Part shown: positions 27,820 to 36,900 of the stretch, one piece after another
Numbering within the stretch: the first letter of the stretch is position 1
Layout: every line of letters starts with the position of its first letter
Assembly: GCA_001897375.1 (NCBI GenBank)
Contig: MKSU01000001.1
Span: forward strand, 62,001-126,000
Source of the DNA: Sphingomonas sp. 67-36
Lineage (GTDB): Bacteria; Pseudomonadota; Alphaproteobacteria; Sphingomonadales; Sphingomonadaceae
DNA: 64,000 bases
Reading direction: 5' to 3'
The notes under the pieces: model-generated
What the model was told of the DNA's origin: nothing
Databases searched by the model: none
What the model saw: only the letters and a program-made list of their open reading frames with translations
Program-made: the position numbers and the translations under genes

Positions 27820-29250
27820 ATGGCAACTCGTCCCCTCACGCTCTACGAAAAAGTCTGGAACGCACATGTCGTCGAACGGCGCGACGACGGCACCTGCCTC
27901 ATCTACATCGACCGTCACCTCGTGCATGAGGTGACCAGCCCGCAGGCGTTTGAGGGGCTGCGCGCCGCCGGGCGGAAGGTGCGCCGGCCGGACCTGACGC
28001 TGGCGGTGCCGGATCACAACCTGCCGACCACCGCGCGCGTCGACGCCGCCGGCAACGAACTGCCGATCGCCGATCCGGAAAGCGCGACCCAGCTCGCCGC
28101 GCTGCGCCACAATGTCGCGGAATTCGGCGTCCCCTACATCGACGCGCTCGCCCCGGAGCAGGGCATCGTCCATGTGGTCGGGCCGGAACAGGGCTTCACG
28201 CTGCCGGGGACGACGATGGTGTGCGGCGACAGCCACACCTCGGCGCACGGCGCGCTCGGCGCGCTGGCGTTCGGCATCGGCACCAGCGAGGTGGAGCATG
28301 TGCTCGCCACGCAGACGCTGCTGCTCGCGCAGTCGAAGACGATGGAGGTGCGGGTCGACGGCACGCTCGGTTTCGGCGTCAGCCCGAAGGACGTGATCCT
28401 CGCGATCATCGGCCGGATCGGCGCGGCGGGCGGCACCGGCCATGTCATCGAATATACCGGCGACGTGATCCGCGCCATGTCGCTGGAGGGGCGGCTGACG
28501 GTCGCCAACATGTCGATCGAGGGCGGCGCGCGCGCCGGCATGATCGCGCCGGACGACACCACCTTCGCCTATCTCAAGGGCCGCCCGATGGCTCCCGCCG
28601 GCGCGGATTGGGGCAAGGCGGTGGCATGGTGGCGTGGCCTCGCCACCGATCCGGGCGCGGCATATGACAAGCGCGTCGTGCTGGCGGCGGGCGATATCGC
28701 GCCGGGCCTGACATGGGGCACCAGCCCGGAGGATGTCGTGCCGATCACCGGCGTCGTGCCCGATCCGGAGAGCTTCGCCGATCCCTCCAAGCAGGCGGCG
28801 GCGGCCAAGTCGCTCGATTACATGGGCCTGACGCCTGGGACGCGGATGCAGGACGTGGCGATCCAGCACGTCTTCATCGGAAGCTGCACCAACAGCCGGA
28901 TCGAGGATCTGCGCGCGGCCGCCGCCGTCGCCGACGGGCGGCGCGTGGCGGACGGCGTGCGGGCGATGGTCGTCCCCGGCTCGGGGCTGGTGAAGCGGCA
29001 GGCCGAGGCCGAGGGACTGGACCGAATCTTCGCCGCCGCCGGCTTCGAATGGCGCGAGCCGGGCTGCTCGATGTGCCTGGCGATGAATCCGGACAAGGTG
29101 CCGGCGGGCGAGCGCTGCGCCTCGACCAGCAACCGCAATTTCGTCGGGCGGCAAGGGCCGGGCGCGCGCACCCATCTCGTCTCGCCGGCGATGGCGGCGG
29201 CGGCGGCGGTGGAAGGGCGGCTGGCCGACGTGCGCGAATTGATGCGATAA
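27820..29250 (+). CDS. leuC: 3-isopropylmalate dehydratase large subunit
   Basis: Aconitase-type [4Fe-4S] enzyme subunit (476 aa) that isomerises 2- to 3-isopropylmalate in leucine synthesis. The cluster ligands are seen as Cys in [15 protein letters not shown] and the pair [45 protein letters not shown] is represented here by its core [11 protein letters not shown] and GIGTSEVEH, both standard LeuC motifs. It is followed by a 36-aa membrane peptide and then leuD, one transcription unit in all likelihood. Confidence 0.97.
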   Translation: MATRPLTLYEKVWNAHVVERRDDGTCLIYIDRHLVHEVTSPQAFEGLRAAGRKVRRPDLTLAVPDHNLPTTARVDAAGNELPIADPESATQLAALRHNVAEFGVPYIDALAPEQGIVHVVGPEQGFTLPGTTMVCGDSHTSAHGALGALAFGIGTSEVEHVLATQTLLLAQSKTMEVRVDGTLGFGVSPKDVILAIIGRIGAAGGTGHVIEYTGDVIRAMSLEGRLTVANMSIEGGARAGMIAPDDTTFAYLKGRPMAPAGADWGKAVAWWRGLATDPGAAYDKRVVLAAGDIAPGLTWGTSPEDVVPITGVVPDPESFADPSKQAAAAKSLDYMGLTPGTRMQDVAIQHVFIGSCTNSRIEDLRAAAAVADGRRVADGVRAMVVPGSGLVKRQAEAEGLDRIFAAAGFEWREPGCSMCLAMNPDKVPAGERCASTSNRNFVGRQGPGARTHLVSPAMAAAAAVEGRLADVRELMR

Positions 29251-29276
29251 CGAGAGCGGGTGAGAGGGGAACGGCG

Positions 29277-29387
29277 ATGAAGAAGGTGCTGCTGCTGCTG
29301 GTTGCCGGATCGTTGCTCAGTGGCGTCGCCGCTTATGCCGCGATCGCGCGGACGTCGACGGTGGCGAAGGAACGAACGGCGCGCTGA
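29277..29387 (+). CDS. 36-aa membrane/secreted peptide between leuC and leuD
   Basis: A tiny frame: [16 protein letters not shown], then [16 protein letters not shown] and a short basic tail. It consists of one hydrophobic helix after two lysines, so it is a single-span membrane peptide or a signal-peptide-like exported one. A strong ribosome site (GAGAGGGGA) lies 5 bp before the ATG, and it fits snugly between the leuC stop (26 bp) and leuD (22 bp), both arguments for translation. Function is unknown. It might affect expression of leuD by coupling, or act independently. Confidence 0.6.
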   Translation: MKKVLLLLVAGSLLSGVAAYAAIARTSTVAKERTAR

Positions 29388-29409
29388 TCCGCGCGCGAGG
29401 AGTATTGAA

Positions 29410-30003
29410 ATGGAAGCCGTGACGAGCGTTTCCGGCCGCGCCTATCCGTGGGGCCAGAAGAACGTCGATACCGACGTGATCATTCCGGCGCATTGGCTCA
29501 AGACGATCACCCGCGCGGGGCTGGGGCGCGGCGCGTTCGAGACGGTGCGCGCGGTGCCGGGCAATGTGTTCGACGATCCCGAATATGCCGGCAGCCCGAT
29601 CCTGATCGCGGGTGACAATTTCGGCTGCGGCTCCAGTCGCGAGCACGCCGCCTGGGCGCTCAACGATCTCGGCATCAAGGCGGTGATTGCGCCGAGCTTC
29701 TCCGACATCTTCTCCGGCAACGCTTTCAAGAACGGCATCGTCACGGTGGTGCTGCCGCAGGACGCGGTCGACCGGCTGATCGAGGTGGCGAAGACCGATC
29801 CGGTCTCGATCGACCTCGAGCATATGACGGTGACGACGCCGTTCCAGGATCGGTTCGAATTCTCGCTCGACCCGTTCCGCCGCCAATGCCTGATGCACGG
29901 GCTGGACGAGATCGGCCTGACGCTGGAGCGCGACGCGGCGATTGCGCGTTACGAGGGCGAGATCGACGTCAGCCGTCCGTGGGTGAGCCGCCGGGCGGCG
30001 TAG
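29410..30003 (+). CDS. leuD: 3-isopropylmalate dehydratase small subunit
   Basis: Small subunit (197 aa) carrying the swivelling aconitase-like domain that completes the active site of isopropylmalate isomerase. [31 protein letters not shown] and the [18 protein letters not shown] stretch are characteristic. The ATG at 29410 follows GAGGAG; a longer in-frame opening upstream runs through the small peptide gene and is not used. It works with LeuC, two genes upstream. Confidence 0.96.
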   Translation: MEAVTSVSGRAYPWGQKNVDTDVIIPAHWLKTITRAGLGRGAFETVRAVPGNVFDDPEYAGSPILIAGDNFGCGSSREHAAWALNDLGIKAVIAPSFSDIFSGNAFKNGIVTVVLPQDAVDRLIEVAKTDPVSIDLEHMTVTTPFQDRFEFSLDPFRRQCLMHGLDEIGLTLERDAAIARYEGEIDVSRPWVSRRAA

Positions 30004-30118
30004 CCAACTCGCTAAACCCTCTGGACGCGTCGCTTCCCGCGCTGCAAGGGATACCGTCAATTCGAAAATCGCGCGCGCTTCGGGATTCGATGCGCGCCAA
30101 CGAAGGGAAGGAGCGGAC

Positions 30119-31120
30119 ATGCGCGCATTGCTGTCGACCGCGATCGGCGGACCGGAAACTCTGACGGTGGGCGATCTGCCCGATCCGGTCGCGGGGCCGG
30201 GCGAGGTAATCGTCGCGGTGAAGGCCTGCGCGGTCAACTTCCCGGACGTGCTGGTGATCGAGGACAAATATCAGTTCAAGCCACAGCGTCCCTTCGCGCC
30301 GGGCGGCGAGGTTTCCGGCGTGGTGGAAAGCGTCGGCGAGGGCGTCACCGCCTTCAGGCCGGGCGACCGGGTGATGGGCAACACCGGCATGGGCGGCATG
30401 TCCGAAAAGGCGGTGGTTCGCGAGGCGGCGCTCTATCCGCTGCCGGCGGAGCGCAACTTCGAGGAAGGCGCGTCGATGCTGCTGACCTATGGCACGACGA
30501 TCCACGCCTTGGTCGATCGCGGCCATATCAAGGAAGGCGACAATCTGCTCGTGCTCGGCGCGGCTGGCGGTGTCGGCCTCGCGGCGGTCGAACTCGGCAA
30601 GGCGCTCGGCGCGCGGGTGGTCGGCGCCGTCTCGTCGGAGGAGAAGGCGCAGGCGGTGCGCGATGCGGGCGCGGACGATGTGCTGATCTACGGCCGCGCG
30701 CCTTTTTCGAAGGAAGAATCGAAAGCGCTGGCCGATGCCTTCAAGGCGAAGGCAGGGGCGAACGGCTTCGATCTCGTCTATGACGCGGTGGGCGGCGACT
30801 ATGCCGAGCCGGCGGTGCGTTCGATGGCGTGGGAGGGGCGCTATCTGGTGATCGGCTTCCCGGCCGGCATCCCCAGGCTGCCGCTCAATCTGACATTGCT
30901 CAAGAGCTGCGACATCTGCGGCGTGTTCTGGGGCGCGTTCGCCGCGCGCGAGCCGGCGCGCAATCGCGCCAATATCCAGCGGCTGTTCGATCTGTGGGCC
31001 GCCGGCAGGATCGCGCCGAAGGTGACCGGCGTCTATCCGCTGGAGAAGGGTGGCGAGGCCATCGCCAAGCTCGCCGCGCGCGGCGCGATCGGCAAGCTGG
31101 TGGTGCGCGTCGCGGCGTGA
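30119..31120 (+). CDS. NADPH:quinone oxidoreductase family protein
   Basis: A medium-chain dehydrogenase/reductase of the zinc-free quinone oxidoreductase group (333 aa). The N-terminal GroES-like fold (ACAVNFPDVLVIEDKYQFKP) is followed by the NADP-binding Rossmann core LVLGAAGGVGLAAVELGKALGARVVG. The catalytic-zinc Cys of alcohol dehydrogenases is absent, as expected. It may reduce quinones or enals; the partner is unknown. A ribosome site GGAAGGAG precedes the ATG. It stands alone, 115 bp after leuD. Confidence 0.88.
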   Translation: MRALLSTAIGGPETLTVGDLPDPVAGPGEVIVAVKACAVNFPDVLVIEDKYQFKPQRPFAPGGEVSGVVESVGEGVTAFRPGDRVMGNTGMGGMSEKAVVREAALYPLPAERNFEEGASMLLTYGTTIHALVDRGHIKEGDNLLVLGAAGGVGLAAVELGKALGARVVGAVSSEEKAQAVRDAGADDVLIYGRAPFSKEESKALADAFKAKAGANGFDLVYDAVGGDYAEPAVRSMAWEGRYLVIGFPAGIPRLPLNLTLLKSCDICGVFWGAFAAREPARNRANIQRLFDLWAAGRIAPKVTGVYPLEKGGEAIAKLAARGAIGKLVVRVAA

Positions 31121-31188
31121 CGGTCCGCGGCGTTGCGCGCGGGCTGCTCCCTCTCTATCTGCATCCTTGACTATTGCTGGGAGCAGAC

Positions 31189-31512
31189 ATGAGCACTTTC
31201 GACGATCGCGAGCGCGCTTTCGAAACCAAGTTCGCGCGTGACGAGGAAATGGCCTTTCGCGTCGTCGCGCGGCGCAACCGGCTGCTCGGCCAGTGGGCGG
31301 CGGAGTTGATGAAGCTCACCCCCGCCGAGGCCGATTCCTATGCCAAGACGGTGGTCCACGCCGATCTGGAAGAGGCCGGCGACGACGACGTGGTGCGCAA
31401 GCTGCTCGGCGACCTCACCGCCGCGGGCGTCGATATCGACGAGGCCGCCGTGCGCCGCGCGCTGGAGGAACAGACGGTCGAGGCACGCCGCCAGCTCATG
31501 GAAGCGCAGTGA
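31189..31512 (+). CDS. F1F0-ATPase inhibitor subunit zeta (DUF1476)
   Basis: A 107-aa helical protein matching the DUF1476 family, shown in Paracoccus to be the zeta subunit that blocks reverse rotation (ATP hydrolysis) of the F1 motor in alphaproteobacteria. The signature start FDDRERAFETKFARDEEMAFRV, cut here to DDRERAFETKFA, lies at residues 4-16, and the C-terminal half is a charged helix bundle. The ATG at 31189 is preferred over a TTG upstream. It lies 1 bp before the bolA-like gene, so the two are probably co-transcribed. Confidence 0.9.
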   Translation: MSTFDDRERAFETKFARDEEMAFRVVARRNRLLGQWAAELMKLTPAEADSYAKTVVHADLEEAGDDDVVRKLLGDLTAAGVDIDEAAVRRALEEQTVEARRQLMEAQ

Positions 31513-31513
31513 C

Positions 31514-31747
31514 ATGGCGATGGCGGCGGACGACATCGCGGCGCTGATCCGCGCCGGCATCCCCGATGCCGAGGTGGAGATCACCGATCTCGCCGGCGAC
31601 GGCGATCATTATGCAGCGCGCGTCGTCAGCGCCACCTTCGCGGGGATGCCGCGCGTGCGGCAGCATCAGGCGGTCTATGCCGCGCTCGGCGGCCGCATGG
31701 GCGGCGTACTCCACGCCTTGCAGCTTACCACCGCCGTCCCGAAATAA
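31514..31747 (+). CDS. bolA: BolA-family protein
   Basis: A 77-aa BolA-like protein (class II KH-like fold). It has the typical spacing IRAGIPDAEVEITDLAGDGDHYAARVVS (core PDAEVEI and GDGDHY), then the loop/helix FAGMPRVRQHQAVYAALG with the conserved His. In alphaproteobacteria BolA-type proteins act with monothiol CGFS glutaredoxins to bind or deliver an [2Fe-2S] cluster; the glutaredoxin gene follows 27 bp downstream, supporting that partnership. Confidence 0.9.
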   Translation: MAMAADDIAALIRAGIPDAEVEITDLAGDGDHYAARVVSATFAGMPRVRQHQAVYAALGGRMGGVLHALQLTTAVPK

Positions 31748-31774
31748 CGGCCAGCGACTTTTGAGGAACCGGCG

Positions 31775-32101
31775 ATGAGCGAAGACGTGCAGGCCCGCAT
31801 CGATGCGGTGGTGAAGAACAATCCCGTGGTGCTGTTCATGAAGGGTAGCCCGCTTTTTCCGCAATGCGGCTTCTCCAGCCGCGCGGTGGCGATCCTCCAG
31901 CATCTCGGCGTCGAGTTCGAGAGCGTCGACGTGCTGCAGGACCAGGGAATCCGTCAGGGCATCAAGGCCTATTCCGACTGGCCGACCATCCCGCAGCTCT
32001 ATGTCGGCGGCGAGTTCGTCGGCGGCTCCGACATCATGATGGAGATGTACGAGTCGGGCGAGCTGGCCGAATTGTTCGAAGGCGCCGCCAAGGCCGATTG
32101 A
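31775..32101 (+). CDS. grxD: Monothiol glutaredoxin, Grx4 family
   Basis: A 108-aa monothiol glutaredoxin for iron-sulfur cluster carriage and transfer. The active site is CGFS at about 30-33 in FPQCGFSSRAVAIL, and the second half has the conserved WPTIPQLYVGGEFVGGSDIMMEM glutathione-binding region (core TIPQLYVGGEFVGG). Its position after bolA makes a BolA-Grx4 module. Upstream is the ATPase zeta inhibitor, so all three may sit in one operon. Confidence 0.95.
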   Translation: MSEDVQARIDAVVKNNPVVLFMKGSPLFPQCGFSSRAVAILQHLGVEFESVDVLQDQGIRQGIKAYSDWPTIPQLYVGGEFVGGSDIMMEMYESGELAELFEGAAKAD

Positions 32102-32336
32102 CCGGGTGAGGGCGGGACGTCGCGAGATCGGAAGCGACGCACCCGCCCTGCTGAAGCGTGATTACGCTCGGTGCGCGATACATTATGCAGTGCCCGTGCC
32201 AGAGCGGCGAGCGGACGGAAATCCGGCCGATTCTGTGGTTAACGCGAATTCATTCGGGTTGCCGCCTGTAAATTTTCTCGACAGATCAGCCCTATGCTCT
32301 CCCGATAGGTCACGAGCGGAATGCTCTTGACCACAG

Positions 32337-32357
32337 ATGTAATCAATGTAATTACAT
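32337..32357. promoter_or_regulatory. Candidate BlaI-type operator
   Basis: A 12-bp perfect palindrome ATGTAATTACAT (32346-32357) is preceded by a direct repeat of its left half, ATGTAAT (32337-32343), 26 bp before the GTG of the BlaI-like regulator. Its position and spelling fit an autoregulatory operator of a BlaI/MecI repressor; binding is inferred. Confidence 0.6.
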
Positions 32358-32382
32358 CCGTAGTCGATAGGAGAGCCGAGTC

Positions 32383-32751
32383 GTGGCCGAGCGGATCAGC
32401 GATGCCGAACATGCCGTGATGGAGGTGTTGTGGGACGATTCCCCGCTCACCGCGCAGGAGGTGGCCGAGCGTGTCGGCCCCGATCGCGGATGGAGCGTCA
32501 ACACCGTCAAGACCTTGCTCGGCCGGCTGCTCGCCAAGAGCGCGGTTGCCCATGAAGAAGACGGCCGGCGCTATCTCTATCGCCCGGCCGTGCAGCGCAG
32601 CGATTACGTCACCGGGGAATCGCGCCGGCTGATCGACCGGCTGTTCGGCGGCAAGCTTACCCCGCTGGTCGCCCATCTCGCCGAGCGCGACGAGCTTTCC
32701 GCTCAGGACATCGCCGAGATCGAGGCGCTGCTGAAGGTGCTCAAGCAATGA
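32383..32751 (+). CDS. BlaI/MecI/CopY family repressor
   Basis: A 122-aa winged-helix repressor of the BlaI/MecI family. The N-terminal DNA-binding part reads RISDAEHAVMEVLWDDSPLTAQEV with KTLLGRLLAKSAV as recognition region, and the C-terminal dimerisation helix follows (RLFGGKLTPLVAHLAE). The start is GTG. The downstream M56 metallopeptidase begins by ATGA overlap: the standard sensor-repressor pairing in which the protease inactivates the repressor. A palindromic site sits in front of the gene. Confidence 0.93.
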   Translation: MAERISDAEHAVMEVLWDDSPLTAQEVAERVGPDRGWSVNTVKTLLGRLLAKSAVAHEEDGRRYLYRPAVQRSDYVTGESRRLIDRLFGGKLTPLVAHLAERDELSAQDIAEIEALLKVLKQ

Positions 32752-34376
32752 TCGGCTGGGCGGTAGAGGCGCTGATCGCCTCGGCCGTGCTGATCGCGCT
32801 GGTGCTGGCGATCCGTGTCCCCGTCCGCCGCGCGTTCGGCGCGCCGGTCGCTTATGCCTTGTGGCTGCTACCGGTGCTGCGGCTGGCGCTCCCGCCGCTG
32901 CCGGCGACGCTGCGTGACCGGATGGTCCCGCCGATCGCCGCCCCGCTGGTGGATGTCGGGCAGCAGGTGTCGGTGATGATCCTGCCCGCCGCGACCGCCG
33001 ATGCGCCCGCCGCCGCCGGGCCGGACCTCGCGGCGCTGCTCGGCGGCGCGTTGCTGCTCCTGTGGGGGCTGGGCGCGCTGGGCTTCATCGGCTGGCAATT
33101 CGTTACCTATGTCCGCTTCCGCCGCCGGCTGCTCGCCGCCGCGACGCCGCTCGACAGCATCGGCGGCGTGACGATCGTCGCCAGCCCGGCGGCATCGGGG
33201 CCATTGGCGTTCGGCATCGCGCGGCGCTTCGTCGCTTTCCCGCGCGATTTCGCCGGCCGCTATGACGAAAGCGAGCGCGCGCTGGCGCTGGAGCATGAAC
33301 TTGGTCACCACGCGCGGGGCGATCTGATCGCCAATTGGGTCGCGCTGGCGGTGCTCGCGCTGCACTGGTTCAACCCGCTCGCCTGGTTCGCCTTCCGCGC
33401 CTATCGCGCCGATCAGGAGATGGCGAACGACGCGCGCGTCCTTGCCGGGCGCAGCGCGGCGGATCGCCATGCCTATGCCTGCGCCATCGTCAAGGCGGCG
33501 CACGGCGGGGCGATCGCCGCCGCCTGCCATCTGCATACGGTTGACGATCTCAAGGGGAGGTTGCGGATGCTCTCGACGCCAGCCACCCGCGCGCGTGTCC
33601 TCGCCGGCACGGTAAGCATCGCCGCGCTGGGCGCCGCCGCGCTCGGCTTCACCGCCTCCGGCACCGCCGCCGCCGCGAAGATGCGCGCGGGGGTGGAGCG
33701 CGCCACCGGGGTCGATATCGACGCGCTTCAGCCCGTCGCGCTGCTCCGTCCGCCACCGCCGCAGATCGCCGCGCCGCAAGCCCCCGAAGCGCCGGCTGCG
33801 CCCATAGCCGGAGAGGGCAAGCACCGCATCGTGATCCATCGCGACGGCGAGACGCATGTCTATGAGGGCGCGGACGCCGACGCCTATGTCGCGGCCAACC
33901 CACTGCCGACGCCTCCGGAGCCGCCCGTGCCGCCAGCGCCGCCGTCGCCCGACATGGTGGCCCCGCCGCCTCCGCCCGCGCCTCCCGCGCCGCCGTCGCG
34001 GTCGGATATCGATCGCCGGGTCGCGCGGGCGATGGCCTCGGTGCCGTCGGTGGTGTCGCGCGATTGCGGCGGCAGCGGCCGGATGACGCTGGACAGCAAC
34101 GAGAACGGCCATCGCATGATCGTGATCTGCAGCGACCGCATCGGCCGCGCCGGCGCTCAGGCGGCGCGCACGGCGGAGGCCGCGTCGCGGATGGCGGTGG
34201 TGGATGGGGAGGCGATCCGTCGCCAGGCGATGGGCAGCGCGCTCGCCGGGCTGCGCGCCGCGCGCGCCGCGCTGGCGGCGAACCGCGACATGCTGGAGGA
34301 GGCGCGGCGCGAGGCGCTGGCCGATATGGACCGCAACATCGCGGAGATGGAGCGCGAGCGCGACGGCCACGATTGA
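32748..34376 (+). CDS. M56 family metallopeptidase (BlaR1-like sensor)
   Basis: A 542-aa membrane metallopeptidase of the BlaR1/MecR1 type. Hydrophobic segments cover the first ~125 residues, and the zinc motif HELGH is at 183-187 (ALEHELGHHARGD). A further membrane segment lies near 285-305. Unlike BlaR1 it has no penicillin-binding sensor domain; instead the C-terminus is Pro/Ala-rich (about 320-430, with a run of Pro-rich repeats) and then helical and charged. It probably senses an envelope signal and cleaves the BlaI partner or another target. It is translationally coupled to the repressor gene. Confidence 0.88.
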   Translation: MIGWAVEALIASAVLIALVLAIRVPVRRAFGAPVAYALWLLPVLRLALPPLPATLRDRMVPPIAAPLVDVGQQVSVMILPAATADAPAAAGPDLAALLGGALLLLWGLGALGFIGWQFVTYVRFRRRLLAAATPLDSIGGVTIVASPAASGPLAFGIARRFVAFPRDFAGRYDESERALALEHELGHHARGDLIANWVALAVLALHWFNPLAWFAFRAYRADQEMANDARVLAGRSAADRHAYACAIVKAAHGGAIAAACHLHTVDDLKGRLRMLSTPATRARVLAGTVSIAALGAAALGFTASGTAAAAKMRAGVERATGVDIDALQPVALLRPPPPQIAAPQAPEAPAAPIAGEGKHRIVIHRDGETHVYEGADADAYVAANPLPTPPEPPVPPAPPSPDMVAPPPPPAPPAPPSRSDIDRRVARAMASVPSVVSRDCGGSGRMTLDSNENGHRMIVICSDRIGRAGAQAARTAEAASRMAVVDGEAIRRQAMGSALAGLRAARAALAANRDMLEEARREALADMDRNIAEMERERDGHD

Positions 34377-34487
34377 TCGATCCGGGGAGGAAGCCGGTCG
34401 GCCGGCCACCGCCACGATAGCGGCGGGGCCGGCCGTTTTGTGCCGCTTTCCCTTGCCATGACGGTGCGCAGCCGCCATCTCCCGCGC

Positions 34488-35345
34488 ATGGACGAGCCAC
34501 CGACCGGCATCGCGATCGCGCTCGAACCGCTCGTCACGCGGGTTCTGGCGCCCAATCCGTCGCCCTATACTTTCACCGGTACGCAGACGCATATCGTCGG
34601 CACACATGATCTCGCGGTGATCGATCCCGGCCCGGCGGAGGAGGCGCATCATGCCGCGCTGCTCGCCGCCATCGCCGGCCGCCCGGTTCGCGCGATCGTC
34701 ATCACCCACCATCATCGCGACCATTCGCCCGGAGCGATCCGGCTGAAGGCGGAGACCGGCGCGCCGATCGTCGGCGCCGCGCCCTTCCACCTCTCGGACG
34801 ACGGCCCGCGCGCCGATGCGGCCTTCGATGCGGATTACGCCCCCGATCAGGTGCTGGCGGAGGGCGACCGGGTGAGCGGCGAGGGCTGGACGCTGGAGGC
34901 GATCGCGACGCCCGGCCACACCTCCAACCATCTCGCTTATGCCTTGCCGGAGACGAAGGCGCTGTTCTCCGGCGATCACGTCATGGGCTGGTCGACCAGC
35001 GTGGTGTCGCCGCCGGACGGCAACATGAGCGCCTACATGGCAAGCCTCGAGAAGCTGCTCCGCCGCGACGATCGTATCTATTACCCCGGCCACGGCGAGG
35101 CGGTGGAAAAGCCGCAGCGGCTGGTGCGCGGTCTGCTCGGCCACCGCAAGCAGCGCGAGGGGCAGATATTGCGGCTGATCGGCAAGGGCGTCGGTACGAT
35201 CCCGGCGATGGTCGAGCAGATGTATGTCGGGATCGACCGCCGGCTGTTCGGCGCGGCGGAACATTCCGTGCTGGCGCACCTCGTCGATCTTGAGCGGCGC
35301 GGGGTGGTGGAGGCTGAGGCGGGGACATGGCGGAACCGCGGGTAA
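34488..35345 (+). CDS. LACTB2-like MBL-fold metallo-hydrolase
   Basis: A metallo-beta-lactamase-fold hydrolase (285 aa from the chosen ATG; in-frame starts at 34440 and 34458 are possible). The zinc motif THHHRDHSPG, TPGHTSNHLAY and FSGDHVMGWSTSVV are visible. The C-terminal ~75 residues resemble the winged-helix of LACTB2-type proteins (KQREGQILRLIGKG), some of which are endoribonucleases. It overlaps the DUF4230 gene by 19 bp. Substrate is not known. Confidence 0.85.
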   Translation: MDEPPTGIAIALEPLVTRVLAPNPSPYTFTGTQTHIVGTHDLAVIDPGPAEEAHHAALLAAIAGRPVRAIVITHHHRDHSPGAIRLKAETGAPIVGAAPFHLSDDGPRADAAFDADYAPDQVLAEGDRVSGEGWTLEAIATPGHTSNHLAYALPETKALFSGDHVMGWSTSVVSPPDGNMSAYMASLEKLLRRDDRIYYPGHGEAVEKPQRLVRGLLGHRKQREGQILRLIGKGVGTIPAMVEQMYVGIDRRLFGAAEHSVLAHLVDLERRGVVEAEAGTWRNRG

Positions 35346-36025
35346 GGCCATTCATCGTCGATTTCCTCGCCGCGCTGGCGATCCTGCTGCTGCTCGCGGG
35401 CGGCGGTTGGTGGCTGGCGCAGCGCTATGTCAACGCGCGGCTCGCGCCCGATCCGACGACGATCGCCAACGCCAGCCTTTCTGGCTTGCGCGAGCAGAAC
35501 CGGCTTTCCGCCTTCGCGGCGCGCTTCGTCGCGGTCGTCACCTCGAAACAGTCGCAGTTCGGGCTGAGCGCGGAACGGACGACGATCATGCCCGGCATGG
35601 TGCGCTACGAGGTCGATCTCGGCCGCCTCTCGCAGCGCGACGTGGCGTGGGACGGCGCGACGCATACGCTGTCGGTGCGGCTGCCGGCGGTGGAGGTGAC
35701 GCCGCCGGCGATCGATCTCGACGCGATCCGGAGCTATGGCTCGGGCGGGGTGCTGATGACGCTCACCGCCGCGCGCGAGACGCTCGACGCCGCCAACCGC
35801 AGCGCGGGGCAGGCCGAACTGCTGAAACAGGCGCGCGCCGCGCCGATGATGAACATGGCGAAGGATGCCACCCGCCGCGCGGTGGAGCGCAGCTTCGCCA
35901 TGCCGCTCAAGGCCGCCGGCATCGACGCCACCGTCAACGTGCGCTTCGCCGACGATCCCGTGCGCAACGATGAGCATTGGGACGTGAGCCGCAGCCTGGA
36001 GGAAGTGCTCGGCAACCGGCGTTGA
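35327..36025 (+). CDS. DUF4230 membrane-anchored protein
   Basis: A 232-aa protein with one N-terminal transmembrane segment (about residues 8-31, FIVDFLAALAILLLLAGG) and a conserved extracytoplasmic DUF4230 domain (LSAFAARFVAVVTSKQSQ onward). The role of this family is unknown. It begins within the last codons of the MBL hydrolase in another frame, so the two are co-translated. No signal of cell-surface anchoring other than the membrane helix is seen. Confidence 0.8.
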   Translation: MAEPRVRPFIVDFLAALAILLLLAGGGWWLAQRYVNARLAPDPTTIANASLSGLREQNRLSAFAARFVAVVTSKQSQFGLSAERTTIMPGMVRYEVDLGRLSQRDVAWDGATHTLSVRLPAVEVTPPAIDLDAIRSYGSGGVLMTLTAARETLDAANRSAGQAELLKQARAAPMMNMAKDATRRAVERSFAMPLKAAGIDATVNVRFADDPVRNDEHWDVSRSLEEVLGNRR

Positions 36026-36107
36026 GCGGCGGCGGAAAGCGCAGTATAGGAACGCCCGCAACATAACTGGTCGCGCGGTCAATCGGCTTCTTCGGAGGGC
36101 ACCGATA

Positions 36108-36869
36108 ATGGCGAGCGTTTCGGCACGATTCGATATCGCCGGGGACCGGCGGTTCTTCTTCTTCCTCGCCGTCGCGATGACGGTGACGATCGTCGCGGGG
36201 TTCGCGTTCCAGTTCGCGATGGGGCGATCGACCTTCGCCGCGCCCCTGCTCGTCCATGCCCATGCCGTCACCTTCATGGGCTGGACCTTCTTCTATCTGT
36301 CGCAGAATATGTTGGTGTTCACCGGGAATGTCGCGCTGCACCGGCGGATCGGCTGGATCGGCGTCGGCTGGGTAACGGCGATGGTGGTGCTGGGCATCGC
36401 AATCACCGCGAGGATAGTGCGCGAGGGGCGTGCGCCGCCGTTCTTCAAGCCGCTCTATTTCCTGACGATGAACTCGCTGTCGGTCATTGCCTTCGCGGGG
36501 TTGTTCGCGGCGGCGATCGCGATGCGCGGGCGCAGCGACTGGCATCGCCGGTTGATGGCCTGCGCGATGGCCGGGCTGACCGGGCCGGCGTTCGGACGGC
36601 TGCTGCCGGGGCCGCTGCTGATCCCCTGGACGCCATGGGCGATCTTCGCTGGAATGATGCTGTTCCCGCTCGCCGGGGTGATCCACGACCAGCGCAGCGC
36701 CGGGCGCATCCATCCGGCCTGGGGCTGGGGGATCGGGGTGCTGGTTGCCGATCAATTGCTGATCGGGTTTGTCTCCACCACCGGAATGGCGCTGTCGGCA
36801 TATGGCGTGCCGGTCGCGGGCGGGGCGGGCGCGAAGCTCGCGCCGCTGGTTTATCCGCCATTCCCTTGA
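36108..36869 (+). CDS. Polytopic membrane protein of unknown function
   Basis: A 253-aa protein with about seven hydrophobic segments. A His-containing stretch stands out in the second and third ([18 protein letters not shown], then [15 protein letters not shown]), with another His pair at WHRRLMA. Spaced His residues in helices recall haem- or metal-binding membrane proteins, but no cytochrome motif is recognised. It has a good start with GGAGGG upstream and stands between the DUF4230 and nadA genes, 83 bp and 31 bp away. I do not recognise the family. Confidence 0.7.
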   Translation: MASVSARFDIAGDRRFFFFLAVAMTVTIVAGFAFQFAMGRSTFAAPLLVHAHAVTFMGWTFFYLSQNMLVFTGNVALHRRIGWIGVGWVTAMVVLGIAITARIVREGRAPPFFKPLYFLTMNSLSVIAFAGLFAAAIAMRGRSDWHRRLMACAMAGLTGPAFGRLLPGPLLIPWTPWAIFAGMMLFPLAGVIHDQRSAGRIHPAWGWGIGVLVADQLLIGFVSTTGMALSAYGVPVAGGAGAKLAPLVYPPFP

Positions 36870-36900
36870 TTGCGCGGCGCGGTCGGTCCATCTGACGCGC

